A stretch of DNA of 64,000 bases from Henricia sp. BOLD:AAB3569 (Eukaryota; Echinodermata; Asteroidea; Spinulosida; Echinasteridae): the NCBI GenBank assembly GCA_037783545.1, contig JBBELK010000093.1:2418001-2482000 (forward strand), given 5' to 3'. Under the pieces are notes generated by a model that saw nothing but the letters and a program-made list of their open reading frames with translations, was not told the DNA's origin and ran no database searches. How positions within the stretch are numbered: position 1 is the stretch's first letter; the number at the start of each line of letters is the position of its first letter. Shown one piece after another: positions 31,273 to 42,606 of the stretch. Position numbers and translations under genes: made by a program.

Positions 31273-32179
31273 GGGTATGTCCACAGTAATGGGGTACATT
31301 TGAAAAATAAGTCAATAATTCCTTTCAGATGTCTTTAGTTTATCTCAGAATTAAAGAAATGTCCTTGTTTTGTTCTCAGGAGATAACTTTTACAAAAAAA
31401 GGTAAGAAATTCCTGTCACAACATACATTTTTGAAAAGCTTGTGTACAAATTTTCCTATTACGCATGTAACGTGGACAGACCATTTTGTGACATTTTTTT
31501 CCGTCTTTGTTACATGCGTAATAGGAAAATTTGTGCACGGGGTTTTCAGAAATGTATGTTGTACGACTATCTTTCTTACTCCTTGGTGAAAAAGTTATTT
31601 CCTCAGTTTAGCTTGATAATTTAAAGATAAAATTAAGACATAGTGGCTGCGTTCGGGCGTGCAGTTCTTGTTACTCGGGAGTAATGCGTGCGCATTGCAC
31701 TAGGGTCACATCACGCGAACGACAAGTCCGCAGTCCGCGTGCGCAAATGGCAATCAGTGAAGATGGCCGTCTCTTGCCATCACTGCACAAAAAAATGCCG
31801 TTTCACTGCTCACAAGAAACTGAGGAAATACAGGCCGTAAGTCGTGAGAACCTTTGATGCCGTCTAAAACAAACCTTAGTGAGTTATTGTTTCAGTTATT
31901 GAGTTGACACGTTGGGAAAATTCACCAAAAATCCCACCCATATTCACCATCTTCGTACAAATCACATGACACTTGTCAGGAGTAAGAGCACACTCCCCAT
32001 TTGTCGGGGAGTAGTGAGAGCATACTCTCCCCGCCCCGAGTGTCGTTAATCTTGCCGTTCACGCGCGCAGGAGTATACTCGTGTTAACACGAGTACACGC
32101 CCGAACGCAGCCTTGAAGTGAACTGGGACCTAAGATCTTGAATGTTACAGAAATGTACCCCATTACTGTGGACAGACCC
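31273..32179. repeat. MITE with GTCCACAGTAATGGGGTAC ends, carrying nested repeats
   Basis: tgtccacagtaatggggtac and its inverse close the element. Within it lie a family-B palindrome (31325-31625) and a GGCTGCGTTCG element (31645-32112). Confidence 0.65.
31645..32112. repeat. GGCTGCGTTCG MITE, nested copy
   Basis: Ends ggctgcgttcg and cgaacgcagcc. Shares tcacatcacgcgaacgacaa and tgctcacaagaaactgagga with the copy at 5364. Confidence 0.65.
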
Positions 32180-32318
32180 ATCACACAGTTGACATTCACC
32201 AAAGCATGGATAATTAAACTATGAAAGAGCTTTTAATACAAATTTCAGTATATGTCTGACACAAAAGAATACTGACAGACCACTACAGCTGACTTGTATG
32301 AAAACTCCAGTGCTTTAT

Positions 32319-32551
32319 CCCTGCATGCGTCCAAAACCAAGACTCACAAACAAAAGGAAAATTTGAGACCATTTTTTTTCTTCTTTGCGATGATGGCTTG
32401 AGCAGCCGGTATCATTTAATTGAACAAGACATTTGTCAATAGCCTTATGAATTACTGCATTTTGTCGAAGCGGTCTCACAAACTTTGACCCACTTTGCGA
32501 TTCCGGTCAAAGCAGACACGCGAAACGTTTTTTGGCAATCTGCAAACATAT
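32319..32551. repeat. Older repeat, left part, split by the LTR element
   Basis: From gtccaaaaccaagactcaca onward it matches 38570-38810 closely. The repeat resumes at 36950 (caaaatcccacagcaaaatg). Confidence 0.7.
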
Positions 32552-33464
32552 TGTAACATGGACGCAAATTGAGAATTACATATTTTATTGTTATAAATCA
32601 ATGATCAGTTAAGTACACCGTAGTTTTTGACGTCACACTTGCGAAGTAGCTAGCGAGCATGCGCGAGTGCTTTGCGAGCTAGAGCGCATGCGTGAGCCTG
32701 CCGCGAGCGCGCGAGTAGGCAGTTGCAGTTGAGACTTCGAGCTGAGCGGAGCTAACGTGCAACCGTGGGTCCGTTGGGTGGCGACCCGAGGCAGACCCGA
32801 CGCCTCCTAGAGAGGACGCCCGCTGTATGAGCGGTTGTGTCCTGAGGCGTCGGTGTCGCGAGTATTGAGGCGCCGGGGCGGGGAGTTGCAGTTAAGCCTT
32901 CGAACTGAGCGGAGCGTGCAACCCGAGGCGGCGCTGACGGGTAAGCGACGCCCTTACAGGTGAGGCGGACCGTGGCAGACCCGACGCCCATATAGGAGGA
33001 CGCCCGGCCGCTAGGTAAACGGTTGTGTCCTGAGGCGCCGGGCCGTGCGAGATCAGCGAAGAGGCGCTGGAGTAGCGCAGCTAGGCAGCCGCGAGTGAGG
33101 CGCTAGGAGTAGAGCAGCCAAACAGCGAGGTGTCGGTGGTAGCGCGGCTGAACGCTCGATTGAGTGTGACCCTCTTTGAGACGTAGGAATCAGTGAAGTT
33201 TGAGGTCGTTAATAAATCATCACTAATTAAAGGAAAATCATAACGCCTGTCATTGTATCAGTCACTTATTTATGAAGACCCTTCTCCCGATTTAATCCCG
33301 TGGTTGGTTCTACACACGCGGCGGTATATTTCTGGCCAAACGGACTGGCGCTTAGTGAGGCCCTAGACGCTCGTTTTTCGAGACCTTACTTATGTGACCA
33401 ACTCAGTAGGTGCAAGGAACCGGGTGGTAGAAAACCACTACTACCACACGGATTTTCCGCCACA
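32552..33464 (+). repeat. 5' LTR
   Basis: 913 bases, TG...CA. Contains two diverged internal subrepeats (each with agacccgacgcc and ggttgtgtcctgaggcg) and an AATAAA. Confidence 0.88.
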
Positions 33465-33466
33465 AA

Positions 33467-33484
33467 TGGTGGCAGCGGTGGGAT
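33467..33484 (+). other. Primer binding site, tRNA-Leu type
   Basis: tggtggcagcggtgggat, two bases after the LTR, is complementary to the 3' end of a tRNA-Leu plus CCA as I recall that tRNA. Confidence 0.7.
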
Positions 33485-36032
33485 AGTGTGTTCAGCCAAA
33501 CGTCGGTGATCATTTCAAGGAGAACAGAACAAATAGGAGCAAATGACAGATTCGACTTCTATTGAGGCGTCCGGATTTACAGGAGGCGCACGACGCACAA
33601 TGATTGCGGACAAACCAGGAGATTGCATGGGCACCTCCACTCGTGAGCGAGCCATGCAGTAATTAAATGAGAGATTTCGCCTCCTACAGAGGGAGACGGA
33701 GCAAGCAGAGGCCCAAATGAAACAGCTTCTGGTTGCAACTTCGAGCTTGACTCACGTGAGGCCTGATGAGGCCGACAAGGAGATAGAGTTTAAGCGAGGC
33801 GCAAGAGGCGCCATAGAAACCACATGATATGGCTCTGTGTCGGAACACCCGAGAGTGACGCAGAGGACCAAGTCTGAGGCGCTACAGCAGAGCGCTATTA
33901 CGCCAGTGAGGGTGAATGAAGATAGAACGTGAAGGCCACTGGCGAGGTCCACGGAACAAAGGCAGTCAAAGGATGACAGCGAACCCAAAGCTACGCCTCC
34001 GACGGACGCAAGAGGGGCAACGAGTACTCCAGATGTGGAGTTAGCACTTGACGGGATGGAGGGCAAGAAGACCTCTCCCGATGTCCCATGGGAATTAAGA
34101 AGGGACGCGAGATTTCGTGGAGAGCAGCAATGGAAGGAGCGCTTCGGTTATGACGTGAGGCGCCCAAGGATTGTTCCAGACAGATTCAACGGAAAACAAC
34201 CGTGGATAGACTATAGGGGACACTTCGAGGCCTGTATAAGCAGGTAAACGGTTGGAGCGATGAGGAGGCCGCGGCCTATCTTGCCGCTAGTCTCCAAGGA
34301 CCGGCCGTGAAAATCTTGACCAGTCGTCAAGGAGAGAAAAATGATAGACGATTTAGTTACAAGGAGCTAATGGACTTACTAACTGCGCGTTTTGGTCCGG
34401 GACAGATGGCAGAGAATTTTCTCATGGAGTTGAGAAACCGTCGCCAAGGCCCCAAGGAAACGCTGCAAGAACTCGGCGAGGCAGTGCGGGAACTTGCCGC
34501 CCTGTCTTACCCAGAACTCTGAGATGAGAGTAGAGACAGATTGGCCCGGGGTCATTTTTCTGATGCTACCACCAGACCATAAAGGAGGAACAGAAGAATC
34601 CAGAGACACCTGCGCCTCCGGAGAGGCGACGGGACACACGGGTCTATAAGGCAGCGTGTGAGGAGAGCTGCAAACCCGGAGGACAAGTGTTATAAGTGCC
34701 AGGAAATGGGGCACTTCGCCAGGGATTGCCAAGGAAAAACGCTGCCGGGAAACGACCAACAGCCGACTCTGCGACCGGAGAGGGGGCTGGACACTAGAAG
34801 GGGGCGATCAAAGCAGGACATCGTTAGGAAACGGCAGTCATTCAAACCAAAAATGGAAACGAACGTCTCGGTGGGAGTCAACAGATGGAACGGTGACGGA
34901 ATGGAAGATTGTCCTACCCGAGGAACTCAGAGAGGACGTGCTTAAGGAACTACACGGTGGTGTAACCGGAGGCCATTTTGGGGTGGAACGAACGCTAGCC
35001 AAGGTGAGGAGCGGTACTATTGGGCTAACATGGCTGCAGACGTACGGTCGTTCTGCAGGAGGTGCCTGAAGTGTGCCCAACGGAAATCGCCTTGACGCGC
35101 GCCTCTTCAGCGTCATCAGAAGAAGACATACGATAGGAGCTAGACGGCAAGAACTGACTTCGTTGAGGGTCAGTTCGTCTGGCTGTCCGTACGGCTGTCC
35201 GTACATGCTAAGAAGAAGCTCACCTCGCGCTGGGAGGGTCCCTACCTCATTTTTAAGAAGCTGTCGGACGTGACATATCGCATACGACGTAGTCCACGAG
35301 GGAAGATGCAGGTGGTCCACTTCGACCGCCTCAAGCCTTACCAAGGACCAGAACGACAGGCTTGGCATCACACGACAAATGGGGGCGCAAATAGGAGTAC
35401 TGGTGAAGCAAGACCCGAACTGGTGGACAGAGATACTCAGACCCAGGAGGGAAACGATCCGATCGGTCAGTTCTCGGGAGATAGTGGGGGCTTAGAAGGA
35501 AGCTCCCCACGTCTAGAAAGCGACTCGGTCGAGGGCGCACAGGAAACCGGTAGCGAGCGGGCCCCATCGAGACGGAACCCTGCGCGGGCAAGGCAGCTGC
35601 CTCACCGTTTTCGATAGCCCAGTAAACCGGGACTGAGACGAGCACCGAGCTACGTTCCAGAACGGCGCCAAGGTCAAAGAGATCCGAGTAGAGAGAATCT
35701 GTGACGTGCAGTTTGACCACGATTTCGAGAGGAAATAGAGATGCTGTAAAATCAACCTGTCGCCGCTTCTACCTGATGTTCCCAAGAACTGATTTATTCC
35801 AATGAGAACTGATCAAGATTATTGACTGTGATTTCTTGCAATGATTTTCCAAATTGCACACTATTTTTAAGTGTTCTACAAGTATCAACTTGTACGGTAG
35901 TTTTTAGACGTTTTTATGTACGGTTATTAAAAAGAATAAGAACATTGGACGTTTTTAAAAGTAAATTTGCTCATGTTCTATATTAAGTTAAGCTTTATCT
36001 GAACGAGGACGTTCAGGCTTAGAAGGAAGCCG

Positions 36033-36945
36033 TGTAACATGGACGCAAATTGAGAATTACATATTTTATTGTTATAAATCAATGATCAGTTAAGTACACC
36101 GTAGTTTTTGACGTCACACTTGCGAAGTAGCTAGCGAGCATGCGCGAGTGCTTTGCGAGCTAGAGCGCATGCGTGAGCCTGCCGCGAGCGCGCGAGTAGG
36201 CAGTTGCAGTTGAGACTTCGAGCTGAGCGGAGCTAACGTGCAACCGTGGGTCCGTAGGGTGGCGACCCGAGGCAGACCCGACGCCTCCTAGAGAGGACGC
36301 CCGCTGTATGAGCGGTTGTGTCCTGAGGCGTCGGTGTCGCGAGTATTGAGGCGCCGGGGCGGGGAGTTGCAGTTAAGCCTTCGAACTGAGCGGAGCGTGC
36401 AACCCGAGGCGGCGCTGACGGGTAAGCGACGCCCTTACAGGTGAGGCGGCCCGTGGCAGACCCGACGCCCATATAGGAGGACGCCCGGCCGCTAGGTAAA
36501 CGGTTGTGTCCTGAGGCGCCGGGCCGTGCGAGATCAGCGAAGAGGCGCTGGTGTAGCGTAGCTAGGCAGCCGCGAGTGAGGCGCTAGGAGTAGAGCAGCC
36601 AAACAGCGAGGTGCCGGTGGTAGCGCGGCTGAACGCTCGATTGAGTGTGACCCTCTTTGAGACGTAGGAATCAGTGAAGTTTGAGGTCGTTAATAAATCA
36701 TCACTAATTAAAGGAAAATCATAACGCCTGTCATTGTATCAGTCACTTATTTATGAAGACCCTTCTCCCGATTTAATCCCGTGGTTGGTTCTACACACGC
36801 GGCGGTATATTTCTGGCCAAACGGACTGGCGCTTAGTGAGGCCCTAGACGCTCGTTTTTCGAGACCTTACTTATGTGACCAACTCAGTAGGTGCAAGGAA
36901 CCGGGTGGTAGAAAACCACTACTACCACACGGATTTTCCGCCACA
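36033..36945 (+). repeat. 3' LTR
   Basis: Same length as the 5' LTR, with about five differences. Followed by ATAT and the resumption of the host repeat. Confidence 0.88.
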
Positions 36946-37683
36946 ATATCAAAATCCCACAGCAAAATGAGTTTGTACCCGGTCAAAGCTAACCCGCATT
37001 ACATTATGGGATAAACCCGCAATACATCTTAAACTTTATAGCAAGTTTGGCAATGATTCCGTACCCGGTCCAAGCTGACAAGCGAATAGGTTATGGCATA
37101 CATTGTAATTCTGCACCCTGGTGAAATCTGACGCGTCGATGCGTTAAAGCAAAATTCGGCAATACAACTTGAAGCTTTATAGCAAGTTTGGGAATTATTC
37201 CCTACACAACTTTAGTTAACTTTTGCAAACTTGTCTATAGGCTGCAATGTTTTATAAACTGTAATAAAGCCAACATTATCAGACACAAATATATGTGTAC
37301 ACCAGCCCTTAGGGGGTCAACTAACTGAAATTATCCACCAATGCTTAAAAGCAAATAAAGTGAATTGAATTTAAAAAATCACCGAGGCAATTTGGGGGTC
37401 ATGGAATAAAATTCCCGCCAAAACAAAACCTTGCCTACACTAAGAAAGGCGAAAAAAAACCCTCCCAAAAAACCCCAAGAGGAAAAGAGGGGGAAATTCC
37501 TTTCCGGCTCCAGACTGGCAACACACTCTAGAGTCAGCAAGGCATGGGGGGGGGGAAATTAAAATTAAAATGATTTAATGAAAACAGGTGGAGTTGAGGG
37601 GTGGTGGTGGGTTTGCAAAAAACTTGATCAAATGAAAAGCAGTAAATACATGTAGAACTATCTCCTTCGGCTGCTCAACTTAA

Positions 37684-38460
37684 GGCCTTTTCCCACGGCA
37701 CTTTAACCCCGAGATAACCCGGGTAACAGAAAAATTTAACCCCGAGATTACCCGGGTTAAGGGTTCGTTTCCCACGGCAAATCTCGGGGTTACGAATTAC
37801 CCGGGTTATCTGGCCAAAAATGCCACTTAACCCGGGTAATTTCTAGCCCTGCTCGGGAGGTGGGTTAACCCACCAATCTCGGGGTTAACGGCGACCTTGA
37901 GACGATTCTCCGGGTTAACGTTTGTCGTAGGAAACGACGACAATAGCCTACCCGGGTAGGCTATTTAGCGAGTTAAATTTTTGCCGCAATAATTATTTGG
38001 TCAAAGGATGCAAGTGCGTCCGCGCTTGAAAGGCACTGTCAAACTGGTACTCTTTTGAAGGCAGTGTATACAACAAAATACGCGTGGGGCCAGTGACAAA
38101 GCACACATCGATAAATATTATTAAACATGCGAAATAATAACAGCAAAATTGCCAGCGATGTTTCTGTGTCGTCCGCCATGTTTGTGTGTGCGTGCGGAGC
38201 CTGATCGATCGATCGATTTTTCACACGCAATGGTTTATGGGTATTTGTGCTGATTGGTGTACCCGGGTACGTGCGCATGCAGAAATGCCGTGGGAAAAGG
38301 GTCGCTGTTGTACCCGTGTAAGAGACGACCCGGGTAAGTGCTTCTCCGGGTTAACGCTTGTCGTGTGAAAAGAAACTCCGGGTTAAATGTAACCCGGGTT
38401 ATTTACTGCTACCCGGGTAGAAAAGCTACCCGGGTCGGAGGTGGGTAGTGGGAAAAGGCC
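37684..38460. repeat. TIR element packed with CCCGGGTTA motifs
   Basis: Ends ggccttttcccac and gtgggaaaaggcc. Both ends carry clusters of the palindrome acccgggt with ttaacccggg variants (37705-37955, 38262-38445). Confidence 0.7.
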
Positions 38461-38562
38461 ACTAGAATGACATCATCAAAATTGAAGCAAGTCCATCGTC
38501 CCCATAACATTTGGAAAGTGTGGTAAAGTCATGGACAGGAAATTCGGGCCTCAAATTTATTA

Positions 38563-38880
38563 TCCCCGCATGGGTCCAAAACCAAGACTCACAAACAAAA
38601 GGAAAATTTGAGACCATTTGTTTTTCTTCTTTGCGATGATGGCTTGAGCAGCTGGTATCATTTAATTGAACAAGACATTTGTCAATAGCCTTATGAATTA
38701 CTGCATTTGGCAGAAGCTCACAACCTTTGCCCCACTTCAAAACTGCAAACTTTGCGATTCCGGTCAAAGCAGACCCGCGAAACGTTTTTGGCAATAATCT
38801 CAGTGCAAACATATCAAAATACCAAAGCAAAATGAGTTTGTACCCGGTCATAGCTAACCCGCGTTACATTCCGCAATACA
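38563..38880. repeat. Uninterrupted paralogue of the LTR target repeat
   Basis: Runs gcaaacatatcaaaatacca where the other copy is split by the LTR element after gcaaacatat, giving an empty-site comparison. Confidence 0.75.
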
Positions 38881-38885
38881 TATCA

Positions 38886-39049
38886 AAATCTCAATTTCCC
38901 GATTTCCAACGTCCCATCATTTGAATATCTTCTTTAGGGACACCGGCCATAGCTGCCGATGTCGCAGCGCCAATGCGAAAGGAGTGCGAAGTAAATCTAG
39001 GGTCATCCAGGCCGACACATTTAAGAGAACTATACGCAAAACCGCTGTG
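38886..39049 (-). mobile_element. Fossil fragment of a tyrosine-recombinase retroelement (DIRS/Ngaro-like)
   Basis: On the minus strand it reads FTSHSFRIGAATSAAMAG and MMGRWKSGN, the conserved HxxR-type region and following helix of phage-integrase-like recombinases found in DIRS/Ngaro elements. Only a small piece remains. It could belong to a Crypton instead. Bounded by a 23-base direct repeat. Confidence 0.6.
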
Positions 39050-40148
39050 AATTCGGGCCTCAAATTTATTATTTCCTCAGTTAAAATACATGGTTACATG
39101 AAGTGGGCATTCTTGGGACAATGATTCATTGATATAAAATCAAGAAAGTATGCCCATGACAATTTTTAATATAATGAACTTTCTGTGAGCTGACAGTTTA
39201 TTCTGAAGCATAAAAACATTGTAAAAAAACATACAAATTTCCTTTTGTAGTGAAATAGATGGATCAAAACTTACACTGAAGGACAAATTTCATAATCACG
39301 CTGCAACAAATGTGACAACAGTTGGAATTTTGCTGTAGGGTTTACTTTTAGGTTGAGTGAAAGAACCATTAAATATCTGATGGATGAAACATGCAGCCAA
39401 CAATGCATGGAATTGAATTTTACGGTCACAGCACAATGCCAAGGTTGTGGTTCATTGAAACACAGTTTAAAATACAACAATTTATTGGAAACGGGTCACG
39501 ACTCATGATTTCTCTGTTTCGTTGGCTCAACCTTTAAAAAGTGCAATATCACAAGCCACTTTGACTGCATAAAATGTAATTGTATCATAGCCTTTTCAGA
39601 CACCATGGGCCACTTTCATGGCGCTGCTAAGCACAAAAATTTGCTTAGCACAGGATTTATTTGCTTTATAAAATGGATTACAAGCCAAAATTATACGCCA
39701 ACTTGTGTTCTTCGCAAGAGAAGGAGAATACCTCTCAATATACATCACTTATGATTTTGGCTGGCAATCCATTTTTGCAAAATAAAGCAAACAAATTGGC
39801 CCCTGGTGTGTTCGCATTACTCTAGATCAGCAAGAAAGACAACCTCAAACGTAGCCTACACTTAAACTTTTAAATGCAGCTAAGTGCTTGGTGCATCTTA
39901 GTGCTTTGAGTATTTGTTAAATATTGTATGTACAATTATTATGCAGGTCAGGTACAGCATTAGCATTAGTGCCTCATGGTTACGTAAAACAAACAATAAA
40001 AGGGCACCTCGGGCATAGCGGCGCACCCTGACTCAGTGGCTCTCACAGAGGTTTGTACTGTCAGCCTTGCCACAAGAGATGTTCATACACCTTAATAGTA
40101 AGACTGATAAAATATGTTACGATTCGTTCTTTTTTTAATCATAATATT

Positions 40149-40280
40149 AAAGGCACAGGCTCGTCGGCAATGCGCGCGCCAAATTCGTGCCACGAAATAC
40201 ACAGCTCCATAGCAAAGGCATGGAGCTGCATATTTCGTGGCACGTATTTGGCGCGCGCGCATTGCTGACGAGCCTGTAAA
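40149..40280. repeat. 130-base hairpin MITE, copy 1 (lectin 3' flank)
   Basis: aggcacaggctcgtcggcaa and its inverse (attgctgacgagcctgt) with cgtgccacgaaatac and cagctccat arms. Starts nine bases after the lectin stop. Confidence 0.8.
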
Positions 40281-40288
40281 CACATGAT

Positions 40289-40491
40289 TTAGAAAATATG
40301 CAACATGGCTGTAGGATGTTGGCATATTGCATGGTACTGGTGATCACACGTGCCATCATTCCATTTACCATCTCTACGTACTAAAGCGCAGTTCTCTGCT
40401 TGTGCATTGTGGCCGCTGTTGTTGTTTGGCTCCCCATCTCCCCAGTTCTTGTACTTGGTCTCAGTGCTGCCTACCATGCACCTCCAAGTAC
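40289..40491 (-). CDS. Lectin exon 3: second half with EPN and WND
   Basis: Acceptor gaaaatttcag. Encodes YKNWGDGEPNNNSGHNAQAE, GKWNDGTCDHQYHAICQ and a stop at 40289. Confidence 0.92.
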
Positions 40492-42583
40492 CTGAAATTT
40501 TCAAAATGTAAGAGAGAGACAAGGGCATTAAGAAATGGAAAAGATTTTGTTTGGTATAATTGGTCAGCATGAAAGTGATGGTGCATGTTTTATTTGGAAA
40601 GTAATTAGCAGCATGTTTCCAACCGGAGGAAACAATCAAACATTGTGCACAGAACACTGATTTGGAAACCTCAGTGATTGTTAGATCACTCTTGGTTTTT
40701 TTTCATCAGGGTCATCATTTTTTTTCAGATAATAGATATCAAAGTGACAAATCAACATTGGTGTTATGCATGGGACATTCTCTGGGTGACGCAAAAAGTG
40801 TTACGCATGGGACACATATGTGTGTTTATTTTCAAATCGAAATTTACAGAATGAAATTTGTAGGTGCACATAAGCTTGGCAAAGCCCAATATAAAAAAAT
40901 ATTTAAAACAAAACTGGTGAAATAAATTACTGACATTACAGCCTGTTAAAGGGCATGGACTTGAAATTTCACTTTATTTTAAAACAACCCAACTATGGAA
41001 CTTGCCTTCAGTTTCAAGATCATTGCAGTTAATCCAGTAGAGTGAGTCCATCATGTTTCTCATGAAGTCATTTTCCTGCCGAGACTTTGGAGCAGTAAAT
41101 ACTCCCCCAACCTTGGCACACTCCTGTGCTGCCTCGCTGTATGTTACCTTCTTAGTGAAGCTGTAGCTTTTATCCTCCCACTGGCTCCATCCTGGAGGAC
41201 ACACCCCTCTAATGGAGGCTACACATCCCCCATCATAACAAGCAGTAAACTCAAACACAAGGCAGAGACTCGACCAAAAGAATATTTGAACAGGTGACAT
41301 CTTATTAGATGTGTTGCAAAAACTGTTTTGCAAATTCCCACTGTACAGTAATTGCCTATATGGATCCTTTTAAGCACAGCCACGGTCCGTTGATATTCAT
41401 AAATGTTTAATATAAGAAAATCACCATAGCAACCATTATCGTAAGTTAGGGCAATATACCAACAAGGTTGTTTTAAAAATAGAGTGTGCAGTAAGAATTT
41501 AAGCCAAGTCAGACATCATGTAAAAACAAAAAAATAAAACATGGGAAAGAATTTTGTTTACTGGTCACCACTAATTTTCCTTTAAATAACATGACACCAA
41601 AAAAACACAATAAAACAGTGTTAATATTTCAAAGGGAAGTAAATTTAAGAGTGACGGAAGGAATTATAAAGGCACAGGCTCGTCAGCAATGCGTGCGCAC
41701 CACATTCGTGCCATGAAATACGCAGCTTCATGCATTTGCTATGAAGCTGTGTATTTCGTGGCACGAATTTGTCGCACGCGCATTGCTGATCAGCCTGTGC
41801 TTTAAGTAGTTGATCATAGCTTCAGACCTTGTGTTCAAAACATATGCGACTGTCGATTGGCTGAAAAAGTATTTCCTCACAAAATCTTAAATTTTTTTCA
41901 CTCCCAAATGTGGGGTTTTCCATCAAATCTGCACTTTTACCACCGCTTGATGAATCAGGCTTGTCAAAGGACGCGTGAGGCCAAATTCGTGCCACGAAAT
42001 ACGCAGCTCCATAGCAAAGGCATGGAGCTGCGTATTTAGTGGCACGAATTTAGCCTTGCGCGCGCGCGCGCATTTACGAGCCTGTGCCTTTGAAAGAAAC
42101 AAATTCTGATCAATTTCTCAAATTGTTTTTTACTGCCAAATTTTAATTTTCTTTTTAGATCTTATTATTATTATTTCTTTCTGGTATTCTAACCAAGGAT
42201 TCCTCAAAAGTGCCCATTGCACTGTCACTCGCAAGCGTGAGACAACTACTCTACTGCACTCACTGTATGATGACTGATCAGTTATTTTGTCTCTACAGAG
42301 GACCGACAGTACAGACAAGGTGTTCATACTGCAGTGCAGACATTATTTACATGTGAAGTGTGAAAACAGGATTAGGCCTACTTACCGTCCAAGTGAAGTC
42401 GTGATTCAGGCACGGAGGGTCGTACCAGAAGCTTGGTTGTTCTTGTGCCGTGGCTGACGGTACGCAGGCAGCGAAGATCACGGTAACTAGGATGACACCG
42501 AGGTATCTTGACTTGACGCAAAATCCGAGTCCGCGTTGTGTAAACAAATGGATTCCGCTGTTCACTTGCTCCATGCCAACCAT
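40289..42583 (-). CDS. Secreted C-type lectin, complete, 3 exons
   Basis: Exons 42583..42386, 41249..41006 and 40491..40289 give 214 residues. Residues 1-46 hold a basic lead and a hydrophobic signal segment (YLGVILVTVIFAACV) with likely cleavage after SATA. The C-type lectin domain runs from about CPPGWSQW (residue 85) to HAICQH. It has the WIN strand, EPN (mannose-type Ca2+ site), ENCALV and WND (GKWNDGTC). Such lectins bind sugars extracellularly and in invertebrates often act in innate immunity; the ligand here is an inference from EPN. Intron 2 uses a GC donor. Two hairpin MITEs sit in intron 1 and one directly after the stop. The start could be the first or the second ATG (42583 or 42574). 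Confidence 0.9.
41006..41249 (-). CDS. Lectin exon 2: first half of C-type lectin domain
   Basis: Acceptor ttgtgtttgag. Encodes CPPGWSQWEDKSYSFTKKVT, SEAAQECAKVGG and LYWINCND. Ends gaag/gcaagt, a GC donor; only this cut keeps the next exon in frame. Confidence 0.85.
41668..41804. repeat. 130-base hairpin MITE, copy 2 (lectin intron 1)
   Basis: Same family: aaaggcacaggctcgtcagc ... gctgatcagcctgtgcttt. Confidence 0.8.
41955..42090. repeat. 130-base hairpin MITE, copy 3 (lectin intron 1)
   Basis: Same central arms (gtgccacgaaatacgcagct and inverse), degraded left end, (GC)n near 42058-42071. Confidence 0.75.
42386..42583 (-). CDS. Lectin exon 1: signal peptide
   Basis: 66 codons to donor gtaagt, phase 0. 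Contains the hydrophobic segment and QPSFWYDPPCLNHDFTW. Confidence 0.85.
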
Positions 42584-42606
42584 TTTCCAAAAACAATAGC
42601 CTACAA

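Larger units (their letters stand above)
23838..32551. other. Region upstream of the IL-17 receptor, no further exon identified
   Basis: The N-terminal exon(s) of the receptor should lie here. I see repeats (24163, 24701, 25721, 25872, 26160, 26760, 27095, 27972, 30444, 31273) and no exon I can support. Stretches 25280-25720 and 29100-30440 look plain. Confidence 0.55.
32552..36945 (+). mobile_element. Ty3/Gypsy-type LTR retroelement, young but broken
   Basis: Two 913-base LTRs begin TG and end CA, and a 4-base ATAT duplication flanks the whole. Behind the 5' LTR is a primer site matching the 3' end of tRNA-Leu. Recognisable parts are a Gag-type CCHC zinc knuckle near 34690 (CYKCQEMGHFARDC), an integrase zinc-binding-like stretch near 34905-35000 and an integrase C-terminal-like stretch near 35160-35340. 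No reverse transcriptase or protease was recognised. The LTRs differ at about 5 sites in 913, so the insertion is recent. The copy is a fossil with several breaks. Confidence 0.85.
36946..40288. other. Repeat-rich intergenic stretch, no gene
   Basis: Contains the right part of the split repeat, a TIR element (37684-38460), the uninterrupted repeat copy and a recombinase fragment. 39075-40140 looks plain; no exon recognised. Confidence 0.6.

Noticed and set aside
34838-35371. A 177-residue minus-strand frame inside the LTR element
   Set aside because: It is the complement of the element's own internal region; the sense strand carries the recognisable parts.
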